Of a stretch of DNA of 64,000 nucleotides, positions 43,393-50,852 are shown piece by piece. The stretch spans positions 38,017 through 102,016 of the forward strand of contig JAEYNX010000021.1 of assembly GCA_023412215.1 (NCBI GenBank). Reading direction: 5' to 3'. Below the pieces are notes generated by a model. That model was given only the letters and a program-made list of their open reading frames with translations, was not told the DNA's origin and did not search any database. The translations under genes were made by a program, and so were the position numbers. Source of the stretch: Bacillota bacterium (GTDB lineage: Bacteria > Bacillota > Clostridia > Oscillospirales > Ruminococcaceae). The number at the start of each line of letters is the position of its first letter. The first letter of the stretch is position 1.

Positions 43393-43855
43393 CGGCAAGT
43401 CTCTGATTTCGTTACAGGTAAACGGCGAAGCCTATGAGCTGGCGGTGCGTCCTTCCGACCTGCTGCTGGATGTGCTGCGCGAGCAGCTGGGGCTTACCGG
43501 CGCAAAGCCCGGCTGCAGAAACGGCGACTGCGGCGCCTGCACGGTGATGGTGGACGGCTGGCCCGCAAAGTCCTGCCTGATGCTGGCGGTGGAAGCGCAG
43601 GGGCACGCGATCATAACGGTGGAGGGCCTTGGCAGCACGGCGGCAGAACAGAAGGCGTTTGTGGACGCAAACGCCTTTCAGTGCGGGTATTGCACCTCGG
43701 GTTTTTTAATGGTATGCCATGCGCTGCAAACGCAGTTCCCGATGATGCCGGACGAGATTGTAGTGGAGGAATGGCTGCAGTCCAACCTCTGCCGTTGCAC
43801 CAGCTATAAGGAGATCCGTCATGCGGTGCGACTGATGTACGGGATGGGCGGATGA
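43379..43855 (+). CDS. Molybdenum hydroxylase [2Fe-2S] subunit
   Basis: The ATG at 43379 follows GGAGGA and overlaps the FAD gene by 14 bases, giving 158 residues, the usual size. The plant-ferredoxin-type cluster motif GCRNGDCGACTVMVDG with a later KSC is followed by the second cluster's cysteines in FQCGYCTSGFLMVC and NLCRCTSY. All eight expected cysteines are present, so both clusters should form. Confidence 0.93.
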   Translation: MVRYDGKSLISLQVNGEAYELAVRPSDLLLDVLREQLGLTGAKPGCRNGDCGACTVMVDGWPAKSCLMLAVEAQGHAIITVEGLGSTAAEQKAFVDANAFQCGYCTSGFLMVCHALQTQFPMMPDEIVVEEWLQSNLCRCTSYKEIRHAVRLMYGMGG

Positions 43856-43871
43856 TTAAAACGGCAAGATA

Positions 43872-43905
43872 AAAGCAGCAGGTTAAGAGGCCTGCTGCTT
43901 TACTT
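43872..43905. terminator. Terminator between the hydroxylase operon and yeiH
   Basis: AAAGCAGCAGG (43872-43882) pairs with CCTGCTGCTTT (43891-43901), followed by ACTTTTACC. It serves the plus strand and possibly also the convergent gene. Confidence 0.8.
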
Positions 43906-43952
43906 TTACCATTAATCAGTGGCATGATCACCCTGCCAACCATGCGGATGTT

Positions 43953-44948
43953 CTAGATATTCAACAAATGCTGCACGCCCAATGAGGTCACTGCCAGTGC
44001 CGCCCAACAGGTGAAACCCAGCAGTATCGGCTTACTCCCGTTTTTAATCAGCTTTACCAGATGGGTGTTCAGCCCGATAGAAGCCATCGCCATAACGATG
44101 ATGAATTTGCCCGCCTGTGACAAAAAGGCGCAGATACCCGCAGGGATTGGCAAAAAGGTGTTGAGAACGGACGCAACCAGAAAGCCCAAAACGAACCAAG
44201 GGAAGATCTTCGTAAGCTTGTAGTCGCCTTTTACGGCGGTTTTGCGCGAGGTATATACGGCGAGCACCATCGTAATCGGCACAATCATGAGGGTTCTTGT
44301 CAGTTTGACAATCACGGCCAGGTCACCCGCGGCGCTGCTGAAGGAATAGCCCGCCGCCACTACCGATGAGGTGTCGTTCACGGCGGTGCCGGCCCACAGG
44401 CCGAAGCTGTGGTCGCTCATCCCGAGTACATGCCCGAGGAAGGGGAACAGAAATGCCGCAACCACATTAAACAGAAAGATTGTCGAGATGGAGTGCGCAA
44501 TCTCTTCGTCGTCCGCGCGGATGACCGGCGCCGTGGCCGCAATGGCCGAGCCCCCGCAAATGGCGGAGCCGACGCCGATCAGGGTGGTGAGCTTATGATC
44601 GAGCTTTAAGAACCTGCCCATCAAAAATGCCGTGATAAAAGCAACGGTGAGTGTAAAGCACATGAGCAGCAGGGTTTGACTGCCCACTTTAAAAACGTTA
44701 TACAGGTTCATCTCAAAGCCCAGCAGAATAATGGAATACTGCAGCAGCGTTTTGGAGGTGTATTTGATCCCGTCGTCAAAGGCCTCGGGGCGTCTCCAAA
44801 ACGCGATGACCATGCCGAACAGGATACCTAACACCGGGCTGCCTACGACCGGTATTGCCTTACCGATAAACCACGCGGGCACTGCGATGCCCGCCGCTAA
44901 GAGGATGCCGGGCAGTTTTTTTAAAATCTTTTGCATGTTAAGATTCAT
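43953..44948 (-). CDS. YeiH/UPF0324-family membrane protein (putative sulfate exporter)
   Basis: The product has 331 residues and about nine to ten membrane helices. The family blocks GSAICGGSAIAATAPVIRAD and GLWAGTAVNDTSSVVAAGYS are intact. YeiH proteins are annotated as putative anion or sulfate exporters, with weak experimental support. As in Escherichia coli (yeiE-yeiH), a LysR-type regulator gene stands divergently next to it, and the promoters overlap. Confidence 0.9.
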   Translation of the reverse strand: MNLNMQKILKKLPGILLAAGIAVPAWFIGKAIPVVGSPVLGILFGMVIAFWRRPEAFDDGIKYTSKTLLQYSIILLGFEMNLYNVFKVGSQTLLLMCFTLTVAFITAFLMGRFLKLDHKLTTLIGVGSAICGGSAIAATAPVIRADDEEIAHSISTIFLFNVVAAFLFPFLGHVLGMSDHSFGLWAGTAVNDTSSVVAAGYSFSSAAGDLAVIVKLTRTLMIVPITMVLAVYTSRKTAVKGDYKLTKIFPWFVLGFLVASVLNTFLPIPAGICAFLSQAGKFIIVMAMASIGLNTHLVKLIKNGSKPILLGFTCWAALAVTSLGVQHLLNI

Positions 44949-44981
44949 GTCCTTTCTTTCAACCTATAACCTCCTTTTCGC

Positions 44982-45020
44982 ATTATAAGGCTTGATTTAT
45001 GATAAGTAAAATACTATTAT
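44982..45020. promoter_or_regulatory. Overlapping divergent promoters of yeiH and lysR
   Basis: Minus strand: TTTACT (45010-45005), 17-base spacer, TATAAT (44987-44982). Plus strand: TTGATT (44992-44997), 17-base spacer, TATTAT (45015-45020). The two overlap almost completely, so the genes compete for polymerase. ATAAG (45002-45006) and its inverse CTTAT in the same stretch form a LysR-type dyad. Confidence 0.68.
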
Positions 45021-45062
45021 CTTATTAAAACGATAAGTGATTATAATGATACGGAGAAGCCG

Positions 45063-45932
45063 ATGACGTTACGACACTTTCAAATCTTTCTTGCGGTATG
45101 CGATACCATGAATATGACGGCTGCGGCCCGACAGCTGTACATGTCGCAGTCTGCTGTGAGCCAGGCTATCGCCGAACTGGAACGGTACTACGATACCCGC
45201 CTGTTCGAGCGGCTGTCCAAAAAGCTTTACCGCACACAGGCAGGCGAGCGGCTGTTAAGCTACGCGCGGCATATGGTGGCGATGAATAACGACATCAGCA
45301 AGCAGATGAAGTCTTTAACTGAAAGTGCGACCATCCGTATCGGGGCGAGCGTGACCGTATGCTCTTATGTATTGCCCAAGCTGGTATCCGCCTTTCAAAA
45401 GGAGTTTTTCCAGGCGGCGGTTGAGGTGGTGGAGGATAACACCGAACAGATTGAGGGGATGATCCTTACCGACAAGGTGGATTTCGGTCTGGTAGAAGGC
45501 GACATTCTCTCTTCTGATATGGTCATCACGCCCTTTATGGACGACGAGCTTGTGCTTATCTGCGGCAAAGGGCATCCGTTTGCCTCTTTGCCCTTCGTAG
45601 AGCCGCAGCAGCTTGAAAAAGAGAAATTTATCATCCGTGAAAAGGGCAGCGGCACGCGCAATACGTTCGAAAACGTGCTGAAAGCGAACGGCCTCTCATG
45701 GCATTTAAGCTGGACCTGCAACAATGCGGAAACCATCAAGATAGCGGTTGCCGAAGGGCTTGGCGTCTCCGTTATCTCAAGGCTTACGGTACAAAATGAG
45801 GTCGCTTCCGGGCTGCTGCACATCGTTCCCATCCAAGGTATCCGATTTTTGCGGTCGTTTAAAATCGCCTACCACAAGAACAAATTTCTGTCGCAGCCGC
45901 TGCGGCAATGGATAAGCCTGCTAAACAGATAG
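45063..45932 (+). CDS. LysR-family transcriptional regulator
   Basis: The product has 289 residues. The N-terminal winged helix (MNMTAAARQLYMSQSAVSQA) and the C-terminal substrate-binding domain with IRIGASVTVCSYVLPKLVSA are clear, of the CysB-like class. CGGAG precedes the ATG. Divergent orientation and overlapping promoters make the YeiH-like gene its probable target, with a sulfur compound as possible effector. Confidence 0.93.
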   Translation: MTLRHFQIFLAVCDTMNMTAAARQLYMSQSAVSQAIAELERYYDTRLFERLSKKLYRTQAGERLLSYARHMVAMNNDISKQMKSLTESATIRIGASVTVCSYVLPKLVSAFQKEFFQAAVEVVEDNTEQIEGMILTDKVDFGLVEGDILSSDMVITPFMDDELVLICGKGHPFASLPFVEPQQLEKEKFIIREKGSGTRNTFENVLKANGLSWHLSWTCNNAETIKIAVAEGLGVSVISRLTVQNEVASGLLHIVPIQGIRFLRSFKIAYHKNKFLSQPLRQWISLLNR

Positions 45933-45985
45933 ATTTTAAGGGCACGGCTGCAGCGCACCCCAAAGGTGAAGGCACCCACAGATTC

Positions 45986-46052
45986 ACTTTAAAAGGCCGG
46001 AACATATGAAACCACGGGCGGCATTAAATGATACCGCCCGTGGCCTTTAAAA
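45986..46052. terminator. Terminator between lysR and the pyridoxamine kinase gene
   Basis: CCACGGGCGG (46012-46021) pairs perfectly with CCGCCCGTGG (46034-46043). It is nested in an outer near-repeat in which CACTTTAAAAGGCC is almost inverse to GGCCTTTAAAAGTG. T-rich tracts occur on both strands, as suits convergent genes. Confidence 0.8.
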
Positions 46053-46072
46053 GTGATTTAAATGATGTCCCA

Positions 46073-46927
46073 CTATTTTATAAGCCCCAGTGCCTTGACC
46101 AACTGGGGAATGCCGTATTCAAAGTTAACCCCGTAACGGACGTCGGTGCCCGCCTCCTTGGTGCGCCGGATGCTGCCCAGCGTAAAGTCTACGGCAATGC
46201 CCGCGGCCTCAGAAAGTGCAAAGCCGTTTAACAGCGCGCCCAAAAGGGCGCTCGCAAAGATGTCCCCCGTGCCGTGGTAGAGGCCCTCCACCCTTGGGGA
46301 GAGCATATAGGCAATCTCGCCCGTTATAGTATCGTAGGTGGCGGCGCCGAGGTTCCGCTCGTCAAAGCACACGCCGGTAAGCACCACCTTGCCGCTGACA
46401 AAGCCGCCCAGCCGCTTGAGCAGCTCTTCGATATACTCCCTCGTATACGGGCCCTCGCGGTAAGGGGTCTCGGCGAGCAGCGCGGCCTCAGTGATATTGG
46501 GCACAATCACGTCGGCCTTGCGGCAGAGAGCCGCCATGCCCTTGGGGAAATCGGAGGTAAAACCTTTATACAGCGAGCCGTTGTCGGCCATGACGGGGTC
46601 TATCAGCACAAGGGTATTCTCATCCTTAAAATCGTCAATCAGCCTTGCCACCAGCTCCAGTTGCTCAAACGAGCCCAAAAAGCCGGTGTAAAGGCCGTCA
46701 AAACGCAGGCCCAGCGAACGCCAGTGGTCTTGTATGGCGGGAATATCCTCGGTGAGGTCGCGGTAGGTGTAGCCGGTAAACCCTCCTGTGTGGGTGGAGA
46801 GCACCGCGGTGGGGATAACGCTGGTTTCTACCCCCGCGGCGGAGAGTATCGGCAATGCTACCGTTAGGGAGCATTTGCCGAAGCAGGAGATATCGTGAAT
46901 CGCCGCGACCCTTTTTTGTTTGTTCAA
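46073..46927 (-). CDS. Pyridoxamine/pyridoxal kinase
   Basis: The TTG at 46927 follows GAGGAAG and gives 284 residues; the longer frame to 47035 adds 36 unrelated residues. The N-terminus RVAAIHDISCFGKCSLTVAL and the C-terminal GLYHGTGDIFASALLGALL (ribokinase-type GTGD motif with catalytic Asp) mark a PdxK/PdxY-type kinase. It phosphorylates vitamin B6 vitamers in the cytoplasm. It is transcribed alone. Confidence 0.9.
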   Translation of the reverse strand: MNKQKRVAAIHDISCFGKCSLTVALPILSAAGVETSVIPTAVLSTHTGGFTGYTYRDLTEDIPAIQDHWRSLGLRFDGLYTGFLGSFEQLELVARLIDDFKDENTLVLIDPVMADNGSLYKGFTSDFPKGMAALCRKADVIVPNITEAALLAETPYREGPYTREYIEELLKRLGGFVSGKVVLTGVCFDERNLGAATYDTITGEIAYMLSPRVEGLYHGTGDIFASALLGALLNGFALSEAAGIAVDFTLGSIRRTKEAGTDVRYGVNFEYGIPQLVKALGLIK

Positions 46928-47236
46928 CGCTGTTTCTTCCTCATATAATTTATTTACGGTGTTTTTTACAAGAGCTCCGTATGAAAAACTTGTTATTCTA
47001 TGTTGGATATGGGATAATGAGCACAACGGCAACAAAAGGAACCATTTCCACTCTCAGGCTCAGCCTCGAACTAAAGGACTCCATCACAGTCCCTGCGGTT
47101 CTTAAAAGCGAGGAAAACATCATCTGTCTGCTGTTGGCCTCGGTTCACGCAAAGTGCAGGCCGTATGGACCAACGCCGCCAAGAATAACTACCGTCATAA
47201 ATTGTCATAAAATATTATGAAAACGGAGGTTATACG
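46928..47236. other. Intergenic stretch with no firm gene
   Basis: No gene with a ribosome-binding site is visible. On the minus strand 47123-46998 can encode a 41-residue hydrophobic peptide (MMFSSLLRTAGTVMESF at its start), and the frame upstream of it is interrupted by a stop, so it could be the tail of a decayed gene. ACGGAGG near 47223 belongs to the next gene. Confidence 0.35.
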
Positions 47237-47845
47237 ATGAAAATACCTTTTTGGGAGGAGTCTTACAAAGAGGATAACGCATTTACTTTCGGTATGCAAC
47301 CCAACGCTACTCTTGATGAATTTCAACCTCTATTCGACAAGTCGTGGTCTGTCTTGGATGTTGGATGTGGTGAAGGAAAGAACGCTCTGTATCTTGCCAG
47401 CCTTGGATATGACAAGGTTGATGCGTTTGATTTATCAGAGAATGCCATCGCCAAATTAAAACGCCTTGCAAACTCTAAAAACGCACACGTTAATGCGTGG
47501 GTTCAGAATCTGATACAATTCTCATTTTCCAAACCATATAATCTTATCATGTCTTTTGGAACACTTCATTTTGTAGAGAAAGAAAGCTGGAAAAACTTCA
47601 TACTCAAAGCAAAAGAATATACTGCCTTTAACGGGATACACATCATGCAGATTTTCACGAACGTATTGCCTGCTTCACCTGACATAGCCCCCTTCGCCGT
47701 TGGGCTTGCAAATGATGAAGAGATTAAGGAGCTGTATAACGACTGGGATATTCTACAGTTTAAATCATATACCTTTGAGGATGAACATCCTGGTGTTCCA
47801 AAGCATTTTCATGCGTCTAACAAATTGGTCGCCCGAAAGAGATAG
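47237..47845 (+). CDS. Class I SAM-dependent methyltransferase, TehB-like
   Basis: The product has 202 residues. Motif I is VLDVGCGEGKNALYLASLG, then VDAFDLSENAIAKLKRL (acidic residue of motif II) and LIMSFGTLHFVEKESW. Length and the N-terminal PFWEESY recall TehB tellurite-resistance methyltransferases, though the substrate is not certain. ACGGAGG precedes the ATG. The gene is richer in A and T and uses more AAA/TTT/ATT codons than the flanking genes, and it stands alone, which hints at recent transfer. Confidence 0.88.
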   Translation: MKIPFWEESYKEDNAFTFGMQPNATLDEFQPLFDKSWSVLDVGCGEGKNALYLASLGYDKVDAFDLSENAIAKLKRLANSKNAHVNAWVQNLIQFSFSKPYNLIMSFGTLHFVEKESWKNFILKAKEYTAFNGIHIMQIFTNVLPASPDIAPFAVGLANDEEIKELYNDWDILQFKSYTFEDEHPGVPKHFHASNKLVARKR

Positions 47846-47970
47846 GCCTTATGCCGCATGCTTTTTTTCCCATGCTACCTCTCTTAATTTTGCCGTTTTT
47901 TCAGGTAAATAGCAAGAGCAATAATCATTGAGCCGCAGTGGCATACAATAATATACAGGTTTAAAAGTAA

Positions 47971-48020
47971 AAAAGCGGCAGCCTATCCGCCAACAGAGCC
48001 GGAGAAGCCGCCGCTTTTAT
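47971..48020. terminator. Terminator between convergent methyltransferase and ThuA-like genes
   Basis: AAAAGCGGC (47971-47979) pairs with GCCGCTTTT (48010-48018) around a 30-base loop that contains further GC pairing. A T-rich tail occurs on both strands. Confidence 0.72.
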
Positions 48021-48028
48021 TCTAACGT

Positions 48029-48673
48029 TTATAAAGCCTCTTGTTGTGCCAGCCACTCAACGGCGTTACGTGTCAGGCGCAACAGCTCGGGGTTACACAG
48101 TACCTCGGTCGTATGCCCGGGGGTAAGAGAAACTACCCGCCCATCGCCGTACGAATGCGCCCACGCGCAGGGCGCCGTGAGATGCTGGGAGGTACCGCAC
48201 GCAAGCAGGGTAGTGCGGGATGCATCCAGCTGGCAGAAGTAGTGCTCATCTTTGCCTGCAAAGGGAGCCACCCCCTCTAAAACAGGGTGCCGCACCCCGC
48301 CGACAGCCGTTACGGCAACGGCACATTCGGGCGGATGGCTGATAAAGCGCCCGGCATTCAGTTCTTTGTAGAAAAGGCTCTCCTCGCCAATCTTCACCAG
48401 CCCCGCGTGAAAGAACAGGATGCCCATGCCGCCGCGCACCATTTCAACAATCTTCTGCTGAATTTCATCGGGCAGGCCCTCCTCCTTTTCTTCGCAGCCA
48501 CAGGCCAAAAATACCGCAAGCTGCGGGGCGCAGGGTAAGCTTGCAAGCTCCCTCGCGTGAACGGTGGTTTGTACCTCCCACTCATCGGCGGGCAGCAGCG
48601 TCTCGATAAACGGGGCATAACGCTCGCTTGGGTGCCAGGGATCGTTCCATACTACAACCGCTTTTTGTTTCAT
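48029..48673 (-). CDS. ThuA-domain protein
   Basis: The ATG at 48673 follows TGAGGTG and gives 214 residues; a GTG at 48694 is too early for that site. The fold is the glutamine-amidotransferase-like ThuA type: AVVVWNDPWHPSERYAPFIE at the start, GGMGILFFHAGLVKIG at the elbow (Cys of true amidotransferases replaced by His), and GRVVSLTPGHTTEVLCNPEL. ThuA proteins occur in trehalose and other sugar pathways; the reaction is unknown. It is a single-gene unit here. Confidence 0.85.
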   Translation of the reverse strand: MKQKAVVVWNDPWHPSERYAPFIETLLPADEWEVQTTVHARELASLPCAPQLAVFLACGCEEKEEGLPDEIQQKIVEMVRGGMGILFFHAGLVKIGEESLFYKELNAGRFISHPPECAVAVTAVGGVRHPVLEGVAPFAGKDEHYFCQLDASRTTLLACGTSQHLTAPCAWAHSYGDGRVVSLTPGHTTEVLCNPELLRLTRNAVEWLAQQEAL

Positions 48674-48807
48674 TGCAAAGTACACCTCAATCACAAAAAA
48701 TTGTTTTGCAAGCGCAAATGAACTCTATAAGCCCTATTATAGCGATAATCCCGCAAAGCGCAATTTATTTTTGGGTTTTATAACATAACTATTGATACGG
48801 ATAAAGA

Positions 48808-48843
48808 TAAAAGGGCTGCCGTTTAATGATCGGCAGCCTTTTG
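48808..48843 (-). terminator. Terminator of the bactofilin operon
   Basis: GGCTGCCG (48814-48821) pairs with CGGCAGCC (48831-48838), extended by A/T pairs on both sides. Read on the minus strand it ends in CTTTTATC. It lies 16 bases after the bactofilin stop. Confidence 0.82.
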
Positions 48844-48858
48844 TAAAATGGTATAAAA

Positions 48859-49830
48859 TTATATCTTGCGCTCCTCACTAACCCGCGCGTCCCCTGTTTT
48901 ATAAAGGTTGCCCTTGTATTCCACCAGCCCGATGCTGCAGCCCTTGCCAATGGTCACGTTGTTGCCGCGCACCACCTTGGCGTTGGTGTTTTCTAGGCGA
49001 ATCTCGTTGCCCTCAATCAAATCGGTTTCAAGGGTGGGGGTGTAGAGGCCGAGGGCGGAAATGGCCTGCAAAAAGCCAAACTTGTAATTGCCGAGGCTTA
49101 CCTCAATATGCTCCCCGCCAATCTCCCGCGCGTGGCTTCTGGGTGCGTGAAGATGGATATCCACATCGTCGGCGTTGAGCAGCCCGCCTACCTCAAACGA
49201 GCCGTTGGAATAAAAGCGCTCAGAGTTGCAGTCGCCGTTAATCTTTGCGGAGCCTACGATCCTTATCGACTGAGCGTCCAGACTCTTGCGGATATCCGCG
49301 GAGCCCGCAATGGACACCGTATCGCAAACCGCGCCCGCCCTCAAGCTGGCCGAACCGTTTATCTTCAGTTCCCTTGCCGTCAGGTCACCGTCGATATCCG
49401 CGGAGCCGCTGATCTGCACCCTTTCGCCCTCTACCTTGCCCGAGGCATGGCCGGAACCGTTAACAATAAATTCCGTGCACTGAAGGTCGCCTGTGATCTT
49501 GCCCGATCCGCTAATCTTCACGGTGTGGTAGCTGCCGCCCATCGCGCTGCCCGAGCCGTTGATGATAATGGAATTGTTGATGCTGCCCCTCTCTACCCTG
49601 CAGGAACCATGAATTTTTACAGTATCTCCGCCGGCATTTGTGGCGCTGCCTGAGCCGTTGATCTTAATCGAGCTATAATTTGCGCCTGTCACACGGCCGG
49701 AGCCGTTTATTTTAATCGAATCGTACGTTCCGCCGCTTATCTCGCCGGAGCCGTTTATTTTAACCGAATTGCCGCTGCCCTCCGCCGCATTGCTTGCGTT
49801 GTTCTGGTCGGCCTGTGAATTCTCATACAT
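48859..49830 (-). CDS. Bactofilin-like polymer-forming protein
   Basis: The product has 323 residues with no membrane segment. From residue 20 to about 215 it is built of repeated short beta-coil rungs containing NGSG (SIKINGSGRVTG, SIKINGSGSATN, TVKISGSGKITG), as in bactofilins and the Bacillus YhbE/YhbF proteins. The last third is a different, more charged region. AAGGAGG precedes the ATG. It is 13 bases after a YhbD-like regulator gene, the same pairing as in Bacillus subtilis yhbD-yhbE-yhbF. It probably self-assembles as a cytoskeletal or envelope scaffold. Confidence 0.85.
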   Translation of the reverse strand: MYENSQADQNNASNAAEGSGNSVKINGSGEISGGTYDSIKINGSGRVTGANYSSIKINGSGSATNAGGDTVKIHGSCRVERGSINNSIIINGSGSAMGGSYHTVKISGSGKITGDLQCTEFIVNGSGHASGKVEGERVQISGSADIDGDLTARELKINGSASLRAGAVCDTVSIAGSADIRKSLDAQSIRIVGSAKINGDCNSERFYSNGSFEVGGLLNADDVDIHLHAPRSHAREIGGEHIEVSLGNYKFGFLQAISALGLYTPTLETDLIEGNEIRLENTNAKVVRGNNVTIGKGCSIGLVEYKGNLYKTGDARVSEERKI

Positions 49831-49843
49831 ATAATTATCCTCC

Positions 49844-50467
49844 TTAAATAAGCTTTAGCTTCAATTCTTCAATCACGGTGGAAAGGATGATCTGCTCGAT
49901 GACGCGCACGCCCTTATCGCAGCAGAATTTGCAGGGGGGTGAAACCATAAAGCAGCTGAATACCCCCAGCTTTCGCATCAGCAGCAGCTCGCTTGGCTCG
50001 CCCTTAAACCGTATCATCCCCTCGCTGAGCACCTCAAGCAGCAGCTTCCCCTCCTCAAGGCCGATATTGCCCGAGAGGATGAGCTTGTTGAGCAGATACG
50101 CCGAAAGAATATCGTTAAACTCGAGAGGCCCTTTGCTGTTTTTGAACTCGCGGTAGATTTCCAGCACCTCTTTGGTAACAATGTTTCGTGTTACTAAGTC
50201 CTCGGCGCTGAGCGTAACGCTGTCGATGCTGGGGGAAAATACATCGGCGAGGTCATCCAACGAGATATCTTCCTTCATGTCCTTGATTTTATCGATGCGC
50301 GACAGCACCTTGTCTTTTGGGAAGAAGGTCTCCTGCCCCGTAAAGGTCGATTTTCTGATAAACCAGTCCTCGGGGATGAGGCCCTTGCGCTTCCACCGGT
50401 AGAGCTGGCCGTACGAGATATTGGTAAGCTCCAGCAGGTCTTTCTTTGAGATTAATACTTCATCCAT
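49844..50467 (-). CDS. YhbD-like MerR-type DNA-binding protein (DUF4004)
   Basis: The ATG at 50467 lies seven bases after AGGAGGA and gives 207 residues. The N-terminus is a MerR-like winged helix (LISKKDLLELTNISYGQLYR then WKRKGLIPEDWF). The rest is alpha-helical with a Cys-rich patch (CFMVSPPCKFCCDKG) that could bind a metal or sense redox state. The operator TGTAACA-N6-TGTTACA sits between the -35 and -10 boxes of its own promoter, the classical MerR position, so autoregulation is likely. It forms an operon with the bactofilin gene. Confidence 0.85.
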   Translation of the reverse strand: MDEVLISKKDLLELTNISYGQLYRWKRKGLIPEDWFIRKSTFTGQETFFPKDKVLSRIDKIKDMKEDISLDDLADVFSPSIDSVTLSAEDLVTRNIVTKEVLEIYREFKNSKGPLEFNDILSAYLLNKLILSGNIGLEEGKLLLEVLSEGMIRFKGEPSELLLMRKLGVFSCFMVSPPCKFCCDKGVRVIEQIILSTVIEELKLKLI

Positions 50468-50486
50468 CTTCATTCCTCCTGTATAC

Positions 50487-50515
50487 AGTGTAACATAACA
50501 CTGTTACATTGTAAA
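50487..50515 (-). promoter_or_regulatory. Promoter and MerR-type operator of the yhbD-like gene
   Basis: Minus strand TTTACA (50515-50510), 17-base spacer, TACACT (50492-50487). A perfect dyad TGTAACA (50489-50495) and TGTTACA (50502-50508) fills the spacer. Binding there would distort the promoter as MerR proteins do. Confidence 0.72.
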
Positions 50516-50788
50516 GAGGTTTGAAAAATAATTCTGAATGGTAATCCCCCCATAATAGCCCTGTTTGATTAGCGCGGTAAAGCAGCAAATTGACAATCCG
50601 TAATAAAAGTCGTATTCTTATGAAAAATCAGATATTTCATCATCTAAACGCCTGCCGGGGGTAAGGCGTTTGAGTTTTTACAGTTGTATCCGCCTTGCCG
50701 GTAACGGCAGGTATATAAAACCCCGTTTTAATGCCCATAATGCAAACAGCCGATAACTGTACCCCATAAGCAGCCCTTGACATCATGA
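50516..50788. other. Intergenic stretch between yhbD-like and GH3 genes
   Basis: No gene is seen. A candidate distal promoter for the GH3 gene is TTGACA (50590-50595), 17 bases, TATTCT (50613-50618). AAACGCC (50646-50652) pairs with GGCGTTT (50665-50671), followed by a T-rich tract, and might attenuate transcription from it. Confidence 0.4.
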
Positions 50789-50817
50789 TTGTCACTTTCG
50801 GCACCTTCTATTATAAG
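50789..50817 (+). promoter_or_regulatory. Possible proximal promoter of the GH3 gene
   Basis: TTGTCA (50789-50794), a 17-base spacer and TATAAG (50812-50817) lie 35 bases before the ATG. Confidence 0.45.
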
Positions 50818-50852
50818 GTGCATTTTTATTTGTTGCCGTTAGGAGAACGTTT

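Noticed and set aside
46855..47220. A 121-codon plus-strand frame
   Set aside because: The first part is antisense to the pyridoxamine kinase and the rest has no ribosome-binding site or protein-like pattern.
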